DNA of 64,000 nucleotides from Topomyia yanbarensis (taxonomy: Eukaryota > Arthropoda > Insecta > Diptera > Culicidae): positions 182,817,725 through 182,881,724 of the forward strand of contig NC_080671.1 in NCBI RefSeq assembly GCF_030247195.1, read 5' to 3'. Numbering within the stretch: position 1 is the stretch's first letter; every line of letters begins with the position of its first letter. This document shows, piece after piece, positions 10,388 to 20,590 of this stretch. Below the pieces are notes generated by a model. That model searched no databases and was not told the origin of the DNA. It saw only the letters and a list, made by a program, of their open reading frames with translations. The position numbers were made by a program, and so were the translations under genes.

Positions 10388-11539
10388 ACAAAATCGTTCT
10401 CAGAAGAATTACGAATGAACTTTCCATTTCGTGCTTTGGAAAATAACTTCCCTCTTATCGGGTTAGTTATTTTCTATAATAATATCCGAAAAATGTGCGA
10501 TAAAACAAATGAACTGACCAATTTGACGGAAGCAAGAAAATACCTACAAAAATTTGAATCAGAAAAGTGACATTGACGGGAAAATGATTCGATTGTTTCT
10601 AAGTGTTTGGCAATTGAAGTTGCCGATTTGTTTTCCAACGTCAATTATTTGCGCGGTTGGCGAAAGAAAAGATTTTCAAATTTAATTCTAGTTTAATTTC
10701 TAATGGAATGATAGCGCTGATAAGGGCTAATTTGTTTGCCGAAGAAAATATTCTCCGGGTGGAAGATTTTTGTTCCAATTGTTCCTGCTTTCTAATACGG
10801 AGCTGCACAAATTAATCCACGGAGATGAATCCTAATAATCACCTCTCCCGGTATTGACATCTGACAAGTGGACTTGCTGAAACCGATTGAAATGACAATT
10901 CTTTCTGACCAGATTTGCGGCTTGGTTCATGAAATTAGCGGGAACCAATCAGGAACGAGCTTCAGCCAGATGATTTGAAATCGGTTTTTTTCGTGTGTGT
11001 ATGCTATCTTACATCCATCAGAAATGAAAATGATGGCTTCTGCTAGTAGCACGTTTCAACACAAACTGATTCATCCACCAGTCGTGTACAGCTCACAAAT
11101 ATTTCTCGGTATTGTACAGCCATCCATTCGCGCCAAGCAACCAAATACGAATGTTGCTAGAAACAAATCTGCAGCGGACCTATATTTAAAACTTTTCATC
11201 ATTTAAGTGTTCGGTTGGTGCACCATATTGACGGCGCTGGCCGAGATGAGCTGAAACTTTTCACCATTTTCGGCAGTTTTTGAAGGATTTTTTTAAAACA
11301 CAGTATTTTCGGTATTAATGCATGTTATACAAACTCCAAATTTTAAAACTACATTGCGGAACATATTTTCGATAAAATTGCCTTAAACCTTAAATCATTC
11401 TATTAAGTATGATGGAAGTTATTAACGTTCAAAATCTGACGCGACAGCCACAGCCGATATTTTGAAACGGGCCCCCATATTGAAACGTTAGAAGTATTCT
11501 ACTTCTAAAGCAAAAAGAACATTCAATGCAGGTAGAACC
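10388..11539. other. Unclassified DNA
   Basis: No gene or repeat recognised. About 10997-11206 has an open frame of 69 codons without recognisable domain. About 11215-11280 has CGGCGCTGGCCGAGATG-like, C+G-richer sequence of unknown meaning. Confidence 0.35.
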
Positions 11540-12660
11540 TAAAGAAAAATAAATAAGGAACGAACGAGAAAAAAGTAGATAAAATACAAAATGAGAAGGT
11601 TGAAAAGTGGCATTTAAAATAATGGAAGTAGATTAGTAGCATGCAAATAGTCAAAAACCTATCGATACCCAAAAAAACCAAAGCGGAGAACGACAGAAAA
11701 TGAACAAAATTAACACAATGGAAAAGTTGAAATTTGAAAGTTTTAATCTAAATTGAAAAATTAGAAAAAAAATATTGCAAAATAGTTAAAATAATGAAAA
11801 AAAGTTAACGACAAAATGGAAAATAAAATATCATAAGTCTGGAAAACAGGAGAAACAAAAAATAAAAGCAAAGCTACAAAAAAGTAAACAAATATAGAAA
11901 TGAACGTGGTGGATCCACTGAGTTAGACGTAGAAATAACAATAATACAAAATGTTTGATATATAAAAAATTGTAACAAAATAAAAAGGGAGAGGATAAAA
12001 ACAGGAAAACGCGAAAAATGTTGAAAATATGTCAAAACAGAAGAAATGATCAAAAGCGACCGTGGAAAAATATTTTTTTTAGCTTTGAAAAATAAAAAAA
12101 TGGACGAATTATTGTTTTTGAACTGAGCATATTTAGAATTGAATAAGTGAAATGGAATAATAGAAGTAGAAATAAATGGAAACAATTGGACGGAATAGAT
12201 TGAAGGAAAAAGAAAACAGGAACAAGTGGAAAGATCCCAAAAACAAAAGAAGAATCATTAAAATCACGTAAAATCGAAATGGTTTAAATAGGTAAAAATG
12301 GAAATGTTCGACGAAATGGGGGAAATTGGAATATTACAGTGAAAAAAATAAGAGAAAACTAAAAAATAAATGGGTTAAAAAATAATTAAATTTATCTAGA
12401 GTAAAACTTAAAATTAGATGAAATGGAAAACAGGAAACAGGCACAAAACACAAAATGATCAAAATAAAATAATGTGAAAAATATTCAAATGATAAAATGA
12501 ACAAAATGGAAAACATAAAACTCTAAATGTTTAAATATGAATAAAAGGAAAGTGCTTAAGGTAACGGAACACAAAAATAAATGAAATTTGAAGAATATTG
12601 AAAAAAAAAAATCCATACAAAAGAAAAGCCTAAATTTCAGAACTGATAAATGGAGAACTC
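11540..12660 (+). repeat. 1.1-kb strand-asymmetric A-rich tract
   Basis: The plus strand is overwhelmingly A with G. Loose motifs such as AAAATGGAAAA, AAATAAA and GAAATGG recur without a fixed period. On the minus strand this makes F/L/I/S-rich open frames (11874-12185, 12334-12516) that I regard as compositional artefacts. It resembles the A-rich tract at 7060-7500. Confidence 0.7.
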
Positions 12661-13518
12661 TTTACTCTTTACGTGCAACGATGGTTTTAAACAATTTTCT
12701 CCTTAATGAAAAAAAAAATAGTTTTTACATAAATTGTTCTTTACAAAAGAGAAATGTAGCATAATGTGCATTCTTGATATGTAAAGTAATTGAGCACTCT
12801 ACACGAAGGATCCTGAGCTGTCTACTTATTTCTAATAGATACTTTCGTGATGCATTTAGCGGTTACGAAGGATAGAAATAGAAGTCGAATATCGTCCTGA
12901 AAAGATAAGAAATCGTAATTATACTAATGATGCTATTTTAACTGTATATTATAAACAAAATAATAAACCACTGTTTTTTGAAACTCATCTACAGATTGCA
13001 AAGTTTCGAGTTATAAGAAAAAAACGAATCAAAACTAATTTTTTGAAAGCCAGGAACTCAAAAATACTTAAGAATTTCGCAATAATCCATGAGATAATTA
13101 TATTAAGTAGGTATGAAATAGTAAATAAATTTCAGTCTTTCAATACAAAATTTACAAAATGTATTTTTGCCGAATAATAAATAAATAAATCGTATTCGTG
13201 ATATAATTCACAAAAGAAGATATCGCGAATCTGTCACTTCTATGATCCAGTTTATATTGTCACATTACTCCGAGTAAAAAACCCGATGGCAACCTAAAAA
13301 TATCATATCATGATAAGGCGAAGAGAGATTACGAATATCACGATTCAACTTCTGATATCATAAACATGAGTCACATTATTCCACGTGCCAAATTCAATAG
13401 CATACTCAAGACTAAAATATCACGATAACATGCATATAAATTACGAATATCATGACTAAAATCCTGAAATCATGAACAAAAATCACGCTATGCTGCCAGA
13501 AAAATCCGGTAGTAAACT
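12661..13518. other. A+T-rich repeat with ATCATGA/TGATAT phrases
   Basis: About 13290-13518 and again 14073-14410 contain recurring ATCACGA, ATCATGA and TGAAATCATG phrases. Both sides of the foldback element therefore appear to belong to one older repeat that it split. No gene seen. Confidence 0.45.
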
Positions 13519-13528
13519 CATGAATAAT

Positions 13529-14062
13529 TTTTTCCTTTTTTATTTCGACTATGTTAGTCAAATTTTCTTTTTTACGTTTTAACGACATTCAATTAGCTAG
13601 AGATTACTGGGTAGGGAAAGTTATGAAACTTAGAGCCATAGTACTCAAGTGAGAGCAAGGATGTGAAGTAAACAGATCGGAAAGCTAGAAGTGGCAGGGT
13701 TATTAGAACAGGCTTAATATCATGTGGGCTTAATTTTTGCCTTCTGATAATGAGGGTCGAGCTTAGGCAGAATAACTACGAATCACCCGAGTTCACTATC
13801 ATGTGTCCTGATAAAGGTAGACGTATCTATCTTTACCGTGACAACCGGCTGCTTTACCGGGCTTTACCGGGTGATTCGTAATTATTCTGCCTAAGCTCGA
13901 CCCTCATTATCAGGAGGCAAAAATTAAGCCCGCATGATATTAAGCCTGTTCTAATGACCCTGCCACTTCTAGCTTTCCGATCTGTTTACTTCACATCCTT
14001 GCTCTCACTTGAGTACTATGGCTCTAAGTTTCATAACTTTCCCTACCCAGTAATCTCTAGCT
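13529..14062. mobile_element. Foldback element, 195-bp arms, 10-bp target duplication
   Basis: Arms 13595-13789 and 13868-14062 are nearly perfect inverted copies (AGCTAGAGATTACTGGGTAG against its complement), with a 78-bp spacer containing a duplicated GCTTTACCGG. The left side has an extra 66 bp (13529-13594) not present on the right. CATGAATAAT flanks the unit on both sides (13519-13528 and 14063-14072), an exact 10-bp direct repeat. The unit 13529-13853 is repeated once more, inverted, at 53702-54020. No coding frame. It may be a foldback transposon or two opposed copies of a short LTR-like unit beginning TGTCACGG. Confidence 0.8.
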
Positions 14063-14072
14063 CATGAATAAT

Positions 14073-14759
14073 ATGTTTTGGTAACGTGATGAAAAATTAT
14101 GAAAATCGCTACTAATCTCCTGAAGTCATGAGCTGTCGGCTCCCTCAATTAATATTGTTTATTTAAAGCAGTGCACTGGTTTATATTCTTGTTCGTAATT
14201 TGAACCATAACAAAAGCTGAACAAGTCCAGGGAATTATCACTGTAACCCAACCAAACAATCAAATGTAACGCCACGTATATTTTTGGCGCGAACTTGTTT
14301 TAGGAAACACAAATTTTATGAATACGAGGTTTATTTTCATGATTTCAGGAACTTGGTCACAATTTTTGTAAATCGCTCAGTTCACGAAGTCATGATCTTT
14401 TTTCTTCTTAAATTTATGAACGGATTTTTTTCTGTGTGTCACTTGAATATTATACAGGTAGGGTTTCTGTGAAAGCTGTTCTGAATCTAACAGATATTGA
14501 ATTGATTTGGCTACCTGTTAATTCTACCCACAAGTCCTCTACACGTGCCAAGCAAAAATTGCAGAATTGACCAAAAAATGTGAAACTTTAACTGATCTTG
14601 AAAAACGCTTCCAGGCGCCCCTTCGAATTGCATACAAAATGCACCTATGCGAGTGGCATCAGCAGCAGAAGTGCAGTCGACATCCGAACCATGGAACGAT
14701 GGAGCTCACTCTATCACAAACTAGCGGTAGGGTTGCTATAAAATCTTGATGTTTTGATC
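14073..14759. other. Continuation of A+T-rich repeat and unclassified DNA
   Basis: 14073-14440 continues the ATCATGA-phrase repeat split by the foldback element. 14567-14749 has a 60-codon open frame with no recognisable domain. Confidence 0.35.
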
Positions 14760-16850
14760 AGTTTTTATGGCAGCATGCAATTCTCTCCTCTCCGCGTCTC
14801 GTAGGTATCTTCCGGGACCAAACATGAGTGCATTGAGTGCATATTCGCATTCTACAACCGGACGCGCGTGCTGCGAAGTAGAACAAAAAAGTCCACTCTC
14901 CTCTCACGTGAGCGATCGGTGCACTTTCTTGATCTCACCTGGATCGTTCGCTCCGCTGCGCTGGCTGATGGTTTGGTGAGTTTTTTTATCTTGGAGAGTT
15001 CGCCACAAACACAAATTCACTTTGCACTTTGCGCTGCATCGGCGGGCGAAACGGTTTCCACTTTGGGTTGAAGGCAATTTCTTTGGAGAGAAACTTTGGC
15101 GAACGATTTCGCCCACACGCTGCTGGTCGGTCTGGCGCAGTGCGAAATTGACTTTGCAATTCTTGGGATGCAGTGTATAATGGTGAGCACGGGAAATACT
15201 TATCGATTCAGTCTTTCTCGAGGCTTGAGTTCGTGCACAAGTGCTTGTCCTTTAGTTTGTAGAGTTTTTGTGTATTAGCGCATGGGAAGCGAACCAAAAT
15301 AGATAGGCAGTGGCAGTGAAGGCAGAAGACGAGGCAAGGAACGGAGCTGAAAAGCTGTGTAACACTTCGACTAGTGGTAATTAGCAGAACGGCGAAGAAG
15401 TTTGTTGAAAGTGCGGGAAGAAAGAAGTCAGCGTGAAGGTTTGCTGATGCGTGTAGATGGGAGAGAAAACCAAGCAATCAAAACAAGATATTCATCAGTG
15501 CGAATTTTAAGAGTTGTTCTAACCAATTGGAGGTACATAATTGGTGATTTGAATAAATCTTCAAATCGGTGCTGTAGATCGTTGGAGTACGAGTTATCTC
15601 CAGAGGAGTTGTGTTTTAATCAAATCAGTGCAAGTGCTGAATTTACGAAAAAATAGTAGAAAAGCTACACAGTGTTTGTTGTTAAGGTGCGATTGTAGTG
15701 AAAACAGAGAGCGATAAGGAAAACAAACTACTCTTGACTGGAGCAGGAAAACTATTCTGTGGATTTAGCCGATTGGACAGATTTTGCAAAAAATTTGTCA
15801 CCTTTTGGAGTGTGGCGGAAGGCAGCCATGGTGATGAATGGTGAGTAACGAGGGAAATGCGGTTGAAAGCCTCATCGGAGAGAGAGCATATGGCAGGTTT
15901 TATTTTTTTGCAGAAAAATGTGCTGGTATTGCTGAACGGTAGAGCCGCTAGCGCTGGCAATGCAGCGATCGAGACGGTGGGAAAAAAGAAGAACCAGGCA
16001 AACACGAAGTTCAACAAACGCGACTTTTCTTTTGCAGCTACGGCAGCACAGGCATAACCACCATCACCACCACCACCACTAACAGCAGCCTTAGGAGCTA
16101 AAAGCGCATTTTCATCCGCTTCGGCCAAAGCACAGCTTGGTGTGTTGTGAGCTTAGCTACATTTTTTTGCTGCTGCTCGCGGATTTCGCAAGTAAAGCGC
16201 AGGGTGGCTGGAAGTGCAGCATATTCTTCGCTTAACTGCGGTAGCGGATCGAACTGAGATCGACTCTAATTCATGGCGCGAAAAATTCCGATTGTGTGCT
16301 TGTGGAGAAACGTTGAGCGGGTGCGAAATGAAAGTTTTTGTTTTGTTTTTTTTTGCATTTTCGGCAGAGTTAGTTTGTTTTGCTGTTGGATGGTGCTTCT
16401 TTTCGGGGGACGTCTTTTGTGAGGACTTGGAAAATTCCACAAAGTTCGTTAAATTTCAGGGAAATGCTACGGGTTACAAGGAATCAACAGCAAACTTTAC
16501 TGCTCCAGGAAAGTTCTTTCGACCTTCTAGTAAGCCTTACTAATCAGGGGAATTTATTAAATATTAGGTTAATTCATTAAGCTTTAAAGGCGTCGTACGG
16601 ATTTGAGGAAAGTATTTAAGAGGTTTCTAAACCGCAGAGAGATCCGAGATAGTTTAAGAAATATACGGGCTTCAATATTCAAGGAAGTACAGCAAATTTC
16701 AAGGAATTTTTCGTCAACTTTGGAGTATATCCGGAGTATATTCGCTAATTTCAAATGGTTGGAAACTCTATTTTGCTCTACGAAGTCCAGTGAAGCTCTT
16801 CGAATTAGATAAAAGTCATTTAAATCTCAGGAATCAGAATATATTGGCTC
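14760..16850 (+). promoter_or_regulatory. Possible promoter and 5' untranslated region of a plus-strand gene
   Basis: This is the longest stretch without recognised repeats and is richer in CG dinucleotides than its surroundings. An initiator-like GATTCAGTC lies at 15206-15214. 15240-15820 has the composition of an insect 5' leader, with runs of GTG/AAG and few ATGs in good context. About 16051-16085 has a CCACCATCACCACC simple repeat. A plausible first coding exon ends at 15840. The overlapping open frames on both strands look compositional. Confidence 0.35.
15828..15840 (+). other. Candidate first coding exon (start codon plus splice donor)
   Basis: GGCAGCCATGGTGATGAATG runs directly into GTGAGTAACG. 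The ATG at 15828 has a good initiation context (GCAGCCATGG), and the donor at 15841 matches GTGAGT. This would encode Met-Val-Met-Asn and split the next codon, with the rest of the gene downstream, possibly beyond the window. It is a signal-level prediction only; no downstream exon was identified. Confidence 0.3.
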
Positions 16851-16854
16851 GTTT

Positions 16855-17785
16855 GGCACTAGAGTTTGTCGCGGTTTCGGCAATTACCGCAACTGCGCGG
16901 TATTTACCGCACCGCAAAATCTGCGGCGCGGTGAGGCACTTTTTCCCGCAGATGCGATGCGGGAAATGAGCTTTTACCGAGCGGTATTACCGCATCTGCA
17001 CTTCAAAAATAATCTATGAAGTCTCACACCTGAATTGAAAAGTGAATTAAAACTAGGACTTTTACCGTTTGAGAAGGACGCAACTAGATTTATGTTCTTA
17101 ACGAATGCTTAGTAATATCATTGTTAGGAAAATCCTTCCGTCAGAACGTTCGAGTTTTACTTTTCACCCTGCAATAGAGAAGCATAAAAAATATTGAAAT
17201 GCCATAATTTCCATTGACTTGCTAATGAAGAAATCCGAATATAATCTGCATTCGACCTATTACTACTTGATATTTTACATTTCGGTTATTCTAACTTGAT
17301 AAACAAATTGCTATTAAGTAAGAAAATCTTGCTGTGTCCAAAATAATCTGGAATTATTTTTTTTGCGGCATATTTTGTACATTATTTATTTAATTCTACT
17401 AAGTAAAAAATTACAAACGAGCAATTTCAAATTCTTAAAATGCATAACCCAAATTGTTAGATAATTGGAAAATAATTAAATTGAACTTTTAGGTTCAATT
17501 TAAAAATGCGATATATCTCCCGATTCCTCTTGGTAAAATTTGAAGTAAAGTTGATCGAAGTTAGTGTTTTATACTGTACTTTTTTTGTAATTCATAAAGC
17601 TCCCTTCATACCGTGACACGTGTCAAAGCTAGCTTAGATGCCAAATTTCACATAGCTTCGACAATTTTTGACCCACGCCCACTTCAATAGACCTTTCTCG
17701 TCAAAAAATTTTATATGCTAGAATGCTTCGTTTTTTATCCCCGATTCGTTACCGCATATTACCGCGATGATTTGGTACCTCTAAC
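16855..17785. mobile_element. Probable DNA element with TACCGC subterminal repeats
   Basis: The left part (16860-17005) repeats TACCGC/GCGGTA about ten times. The right end (17740-17785) carries TTACCGCATATTACCGCG. The outermost sequences share TAGAG and TCGCGGT in inverted orientation, but I could not define matching target duplications. Repeated short motifs near the ends are typical of hAT-type transposase binding sites. Interior A+T-rich, no coding. Confidence 0.4.
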
Positions 17786-17899
17786 TATTGAAAAAATCAA
17801 AAATAGTGCGAGCTGCCTACTTAACCTCATATTCTGAATACCTATCTTGCCTTGTTTCCCCGTATTTTCACACCATTTGGATGAATTTCCTGTGGGGAA

Positions 17900-18115
17900 T
17901 ATTAAAAGGATGCCAGATCTGCATATATATTAGTAAATCTGCAGTTTTTTTCTTTTTGCTGCAGATCTTTTGCAGATTACAAATATTTAGCAGAACAATG
18001 TCTATACAAACTAATTTTAACCAGCCTTTAACTTTTTTGATAATTTAATATATCATTTCTATGCCAAATTTATTGAAAAAATTTGTGGCAATCTGCAGAC
18101 TTTTATATTGTTACT
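17900..18115. repeat. CTGCAGAT-rich short repeat
   Basis: Multiple inverted and direct copies of ATCTGCA/TGCAGAT between GCCAGATCTGCA (about 17911) and GGCAATCTGCAGAC (about 18088) suggest a short palindromic MITE. The ends are not defined. Confidence 0.35.
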
Positions 18116-18131
18116 ACAGGCTAGTGCTTAA

Positions 18132-19742
18132 CCCTCTAGTTCCCAACACCGCCTCTAGGTCTCCATAAAAATCTAAATGAAACTACTAAAACATGATTGT
18201 ATGTTATCATCCGCACTAGCATTTGTTCCCTACGCTCACACCCTTCAAACATACACATTATTTGAATATTCGTAGCTTTCTGTCAAAGGCATTTGAACCT
18301 CAAAGTTGAAAATTCGAGGAAAACGCGGAAAAAAACTAGTTTGTGTTTAGTGGTAATCTTCATTAAACAAATTTTAACTGTTTTTGGAAATTTCAATAAC
18401 TAAAAAAAATATTTTTGAGTAGCCTGTTACTAGCATTTCACTGTAGATGTGAATTGGTTTAGTGGAATAATTCGGATGTTTATGTTTTTGGTAAAATACT
18501 TTGCCCGCCTAGAGGCGGTGTTGGGGACCTGAGCGAAAAAAAAAATTTCAGTCTAGTGATTACTTATCGTACCGAAACTAGCATTATGTCCAATGTGTTT
18601 ATGTTGCATTAAGTTCTGTTTCGTACACGTTGTAAGTGATATTGAGTTTTCGAGCGTATTAGAGTGAAGAGCCTACTTTAGTCGTATTAGGAAGGGTGCC
18701 TCACAATTTCATTAATTACTCGGAATACAATTCATGCAATGCGTATGAATTGGCATCAATATCATTGCTTTCTTCTTATAAACCATTATGATATCAAAAA
18801 TCGCCATTTGAACCAATACGTTGAACAAAGATGGCTAGCGCCGCTCTAAACAACGGTTTTACATGGTTAGGACGAAAATAGGCTCATTACCCTAGGTAAA
18901 GTTTTTAAATTTCAGCATTTTTGTTATTTAGGGCGAGTTCAAAGCTATTCCACGAATGACTAGATTTTTCGATAGCGCGCGAAAAGAACTTTCCTTGGCC
19001 GTATATGTAATATACGTAACCACAAGTAAAATTTGTTTGTTATGCTATATTTTTTTTGTTTGTTTACTTCAGAATTTCACCTGAAAAATTTCGAAAATTT
19101 AGCTTTTGAATATAAAGTGTGCGCCGAAATTAAAATGCAGGAGCATTGAGGGTGAAAAATAATAACATGTATCATTGATTTGCAGTTTTATTCAAAAAAC
19201 ATCTCACGCGATCCATACTTTATCATCAAAAGTGGCTAGGTGGCATCAGTGTCCGTATAGTCGTAAATTGGCGAGATTTCCGCGTCATATATTTAAAATT
19301 CTGTAATGCAGCCAGCAGCCCGTTCTTTTATGAAACGCATTCATTTTTACACGATCTTCTTAAATTAAAAACATAAAACATGATAAGTGAAACCATCGCC
19401 AGCAGACCCTGGCCTCCCCTACTATAAATTAGAAGTCTATAATTAAACAACCAAAGCACTAGAGAAAAACTCCTTACAGTTTAGGTATTTTGCGTTCTGA
19501 TGGAGTCCAAAATATAAGAAACCATCTGTATTCGCTTATGTTGAAGTTACTAGAAGAAAAAAAGTTTTTGTTTTTTATTCGCCCAGGTGCCCAACACCGC
19601 CTCTAGGCGGCCTACTTATTTTAAGGCCTTAATGAAAAATCCATTACTTCCTAGAATTTTTTACATTATTTTCGTTTTTCTCATCACGAGGCCCACCTCC
19701 TAAAGTTTTTTCAACCAAAAAAAAAATTTGGGCACTAGAGAG
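18132..19742. mobile_element. piggyBac-type non-autonomous element (TTAA flanks)
   Basis: TTAA borders both ends (18128-18131 and 19743-19746). The TIRs are CCCTCTAGTTCCCAA (left) and CTCTCTAGTGCCCAA (right, reversed), fitting piggyBac-superfamily termini. A subterminal motif CCAACACCGCCTCTAGG occurs at the left end (18142-18159), inverted inside (18505-18529) and again near the right end (19586-19611). The 1.6 kb hold no transposase frame. 18850-18900 contains a fragment ending GGCTCATTACCCTA that matches the end of the 33774-34992 element. Confidence 0.8.
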
Positions 19743-19811
19743 TTAAATAGACCTGGCAGCACTGATGCTAAAATAATTCATTCACCTGTCATAACCATGT
19801 CTTAGATAAAC

Positions 19812-20123
19812 CAGGGTGGCCAGACCTACCGATTTATCGGTAGTCCTACCGATTTTGGTGTTTTCTACCGATTCACAGACGACCAAGGAAAAACTACCGA
19901 TATTTTGTTATCCCTACCGAAAGCTACCGATTTTTATTGATTTTGGACATATCCTACTCAACATTCATTTTTTGGGTTGGATTTGGTCTGAGATCTGTGT
20001 TTTCAGTATTTTACAATTCTATGTCAACACTACGTTTTTGGGACTACAATCCGGCCTACCGATACCTACAGATAAACTTTTAGTGGCCCTACCGATATTA
20101 AGGAATTCTATCTGGCCACCCTG
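19812..20123. mobile_element. 312-bp hAT-type MITE with 8-bp target duplication
   Basis: A perfect 13-bp TIR CAGGGTGGCCAGA/TCTGGCCACCCTG is flanked by an exact 8-bp direct repeat AGATAAAC (19804-19811 and 20124-20131), the duplication length of hAT elements. Inside, CTACCGAT (or CTACCGAA) occurs about eight times, likely subterminal transposase-binding repeats. The 102-codon open frame crossing it is a by-product of these repeats. Confidence 0.92.
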
Positions 20124-20131
20124 AGATAAAC

Positions 20132-20233
20132 ATAGATCATTATTTTTTTCTCCTGTAGTGCCAGTCTCATCGTTAAAACTAACTAAAAGAGTTAACGTCC
20201 TCTTCTGTGTACTTTCCCAGTAGAATTAGTTCT
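20132..20233. other. Short unclassified interval
   Basis: Sequence between the hAT-type MITE and the candidate gene fragment; it includes the right copy of AGATAAAC. Nothing else seen. Confidence 0.3.
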
Positions 20234-20590
20234 ATGTCCGGCTGGAAGAAACGGAATTCAAGGTAGGACACAACTGTATAGGATCAGAATTATATTTTCG
20301 ATTTCAAAATATTGTGTTCAATTGTACTTTCTTTCCTCCGGTAGAAAAAAACCCTTTGACAACCGGTTGCTCGGAACAAATACCAACAGCAAACCCTCCG
20401 GATGTTGTTGGCAGATGATCTACAGCTACGGTCGGATTATTCAGTACTGTTCAATCTAGATCAGTTGGACATCAGCAGTACTTGTTTCGAATGGAGCTAC
20501 ATGTTAAATCTAATGATGGATTATTTCACGCATTGGTGGTACGTTGACGAAAGGTGGCAGGACTACGGAATTACCAACGCCGAATTTTGA
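20234..20590 (+). pseudogene. Candidate two-exon gene fragment, frameshifted
   Basis: 20234-20262 encodes MSGWKKRNS and ends at a donor-like AAG|GTAGGA. A pyrimidine-rich acceptor TTTCTTTCCTCCGGTAG ends at 20344. The following sequence encodes PFDNRLLGTNTNSKPS and then, after a one-base shift, MLLADDLQLRSDYSVLF, ending in WQDYGITNAEF before TGA at 20588. The coding look and plausible splice sites suggest an old gene or retro-element exon; the frame break argues it is broken or that I mis-placed the junction. Product not recognised. Confidence 0.25.

Noticed and set aside
10192..10389. Minus-strand frame with FQELTKRVAGDKRTDF resembling H3 FQRLVREIAQDFKTDL
   Set aside because: The likeness covers only about 16 residues, the frame stops right after, and the nearby stem-loop points to the plus strand. 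Kept as a curiosity next to the H3-like tail but not called.
11874..12516. Hydrophobic minus-strand open frames that look like membrane proteins
   Set aside because: They are the complement of an A-rich tract, and the F/L/I/S content follows from composition.
15682..16128. 148-codon minus-strand open frame
   Set aside because: Low-complexity composition (Gly, Ala, Phe, Ser runs) and antisense to the candidate 5' exon; no domain.
19816..20124. 102-codon open frame
   Set aside because: Lies exactly within the hAT MITE and is built from its CTACCGAT repeats.
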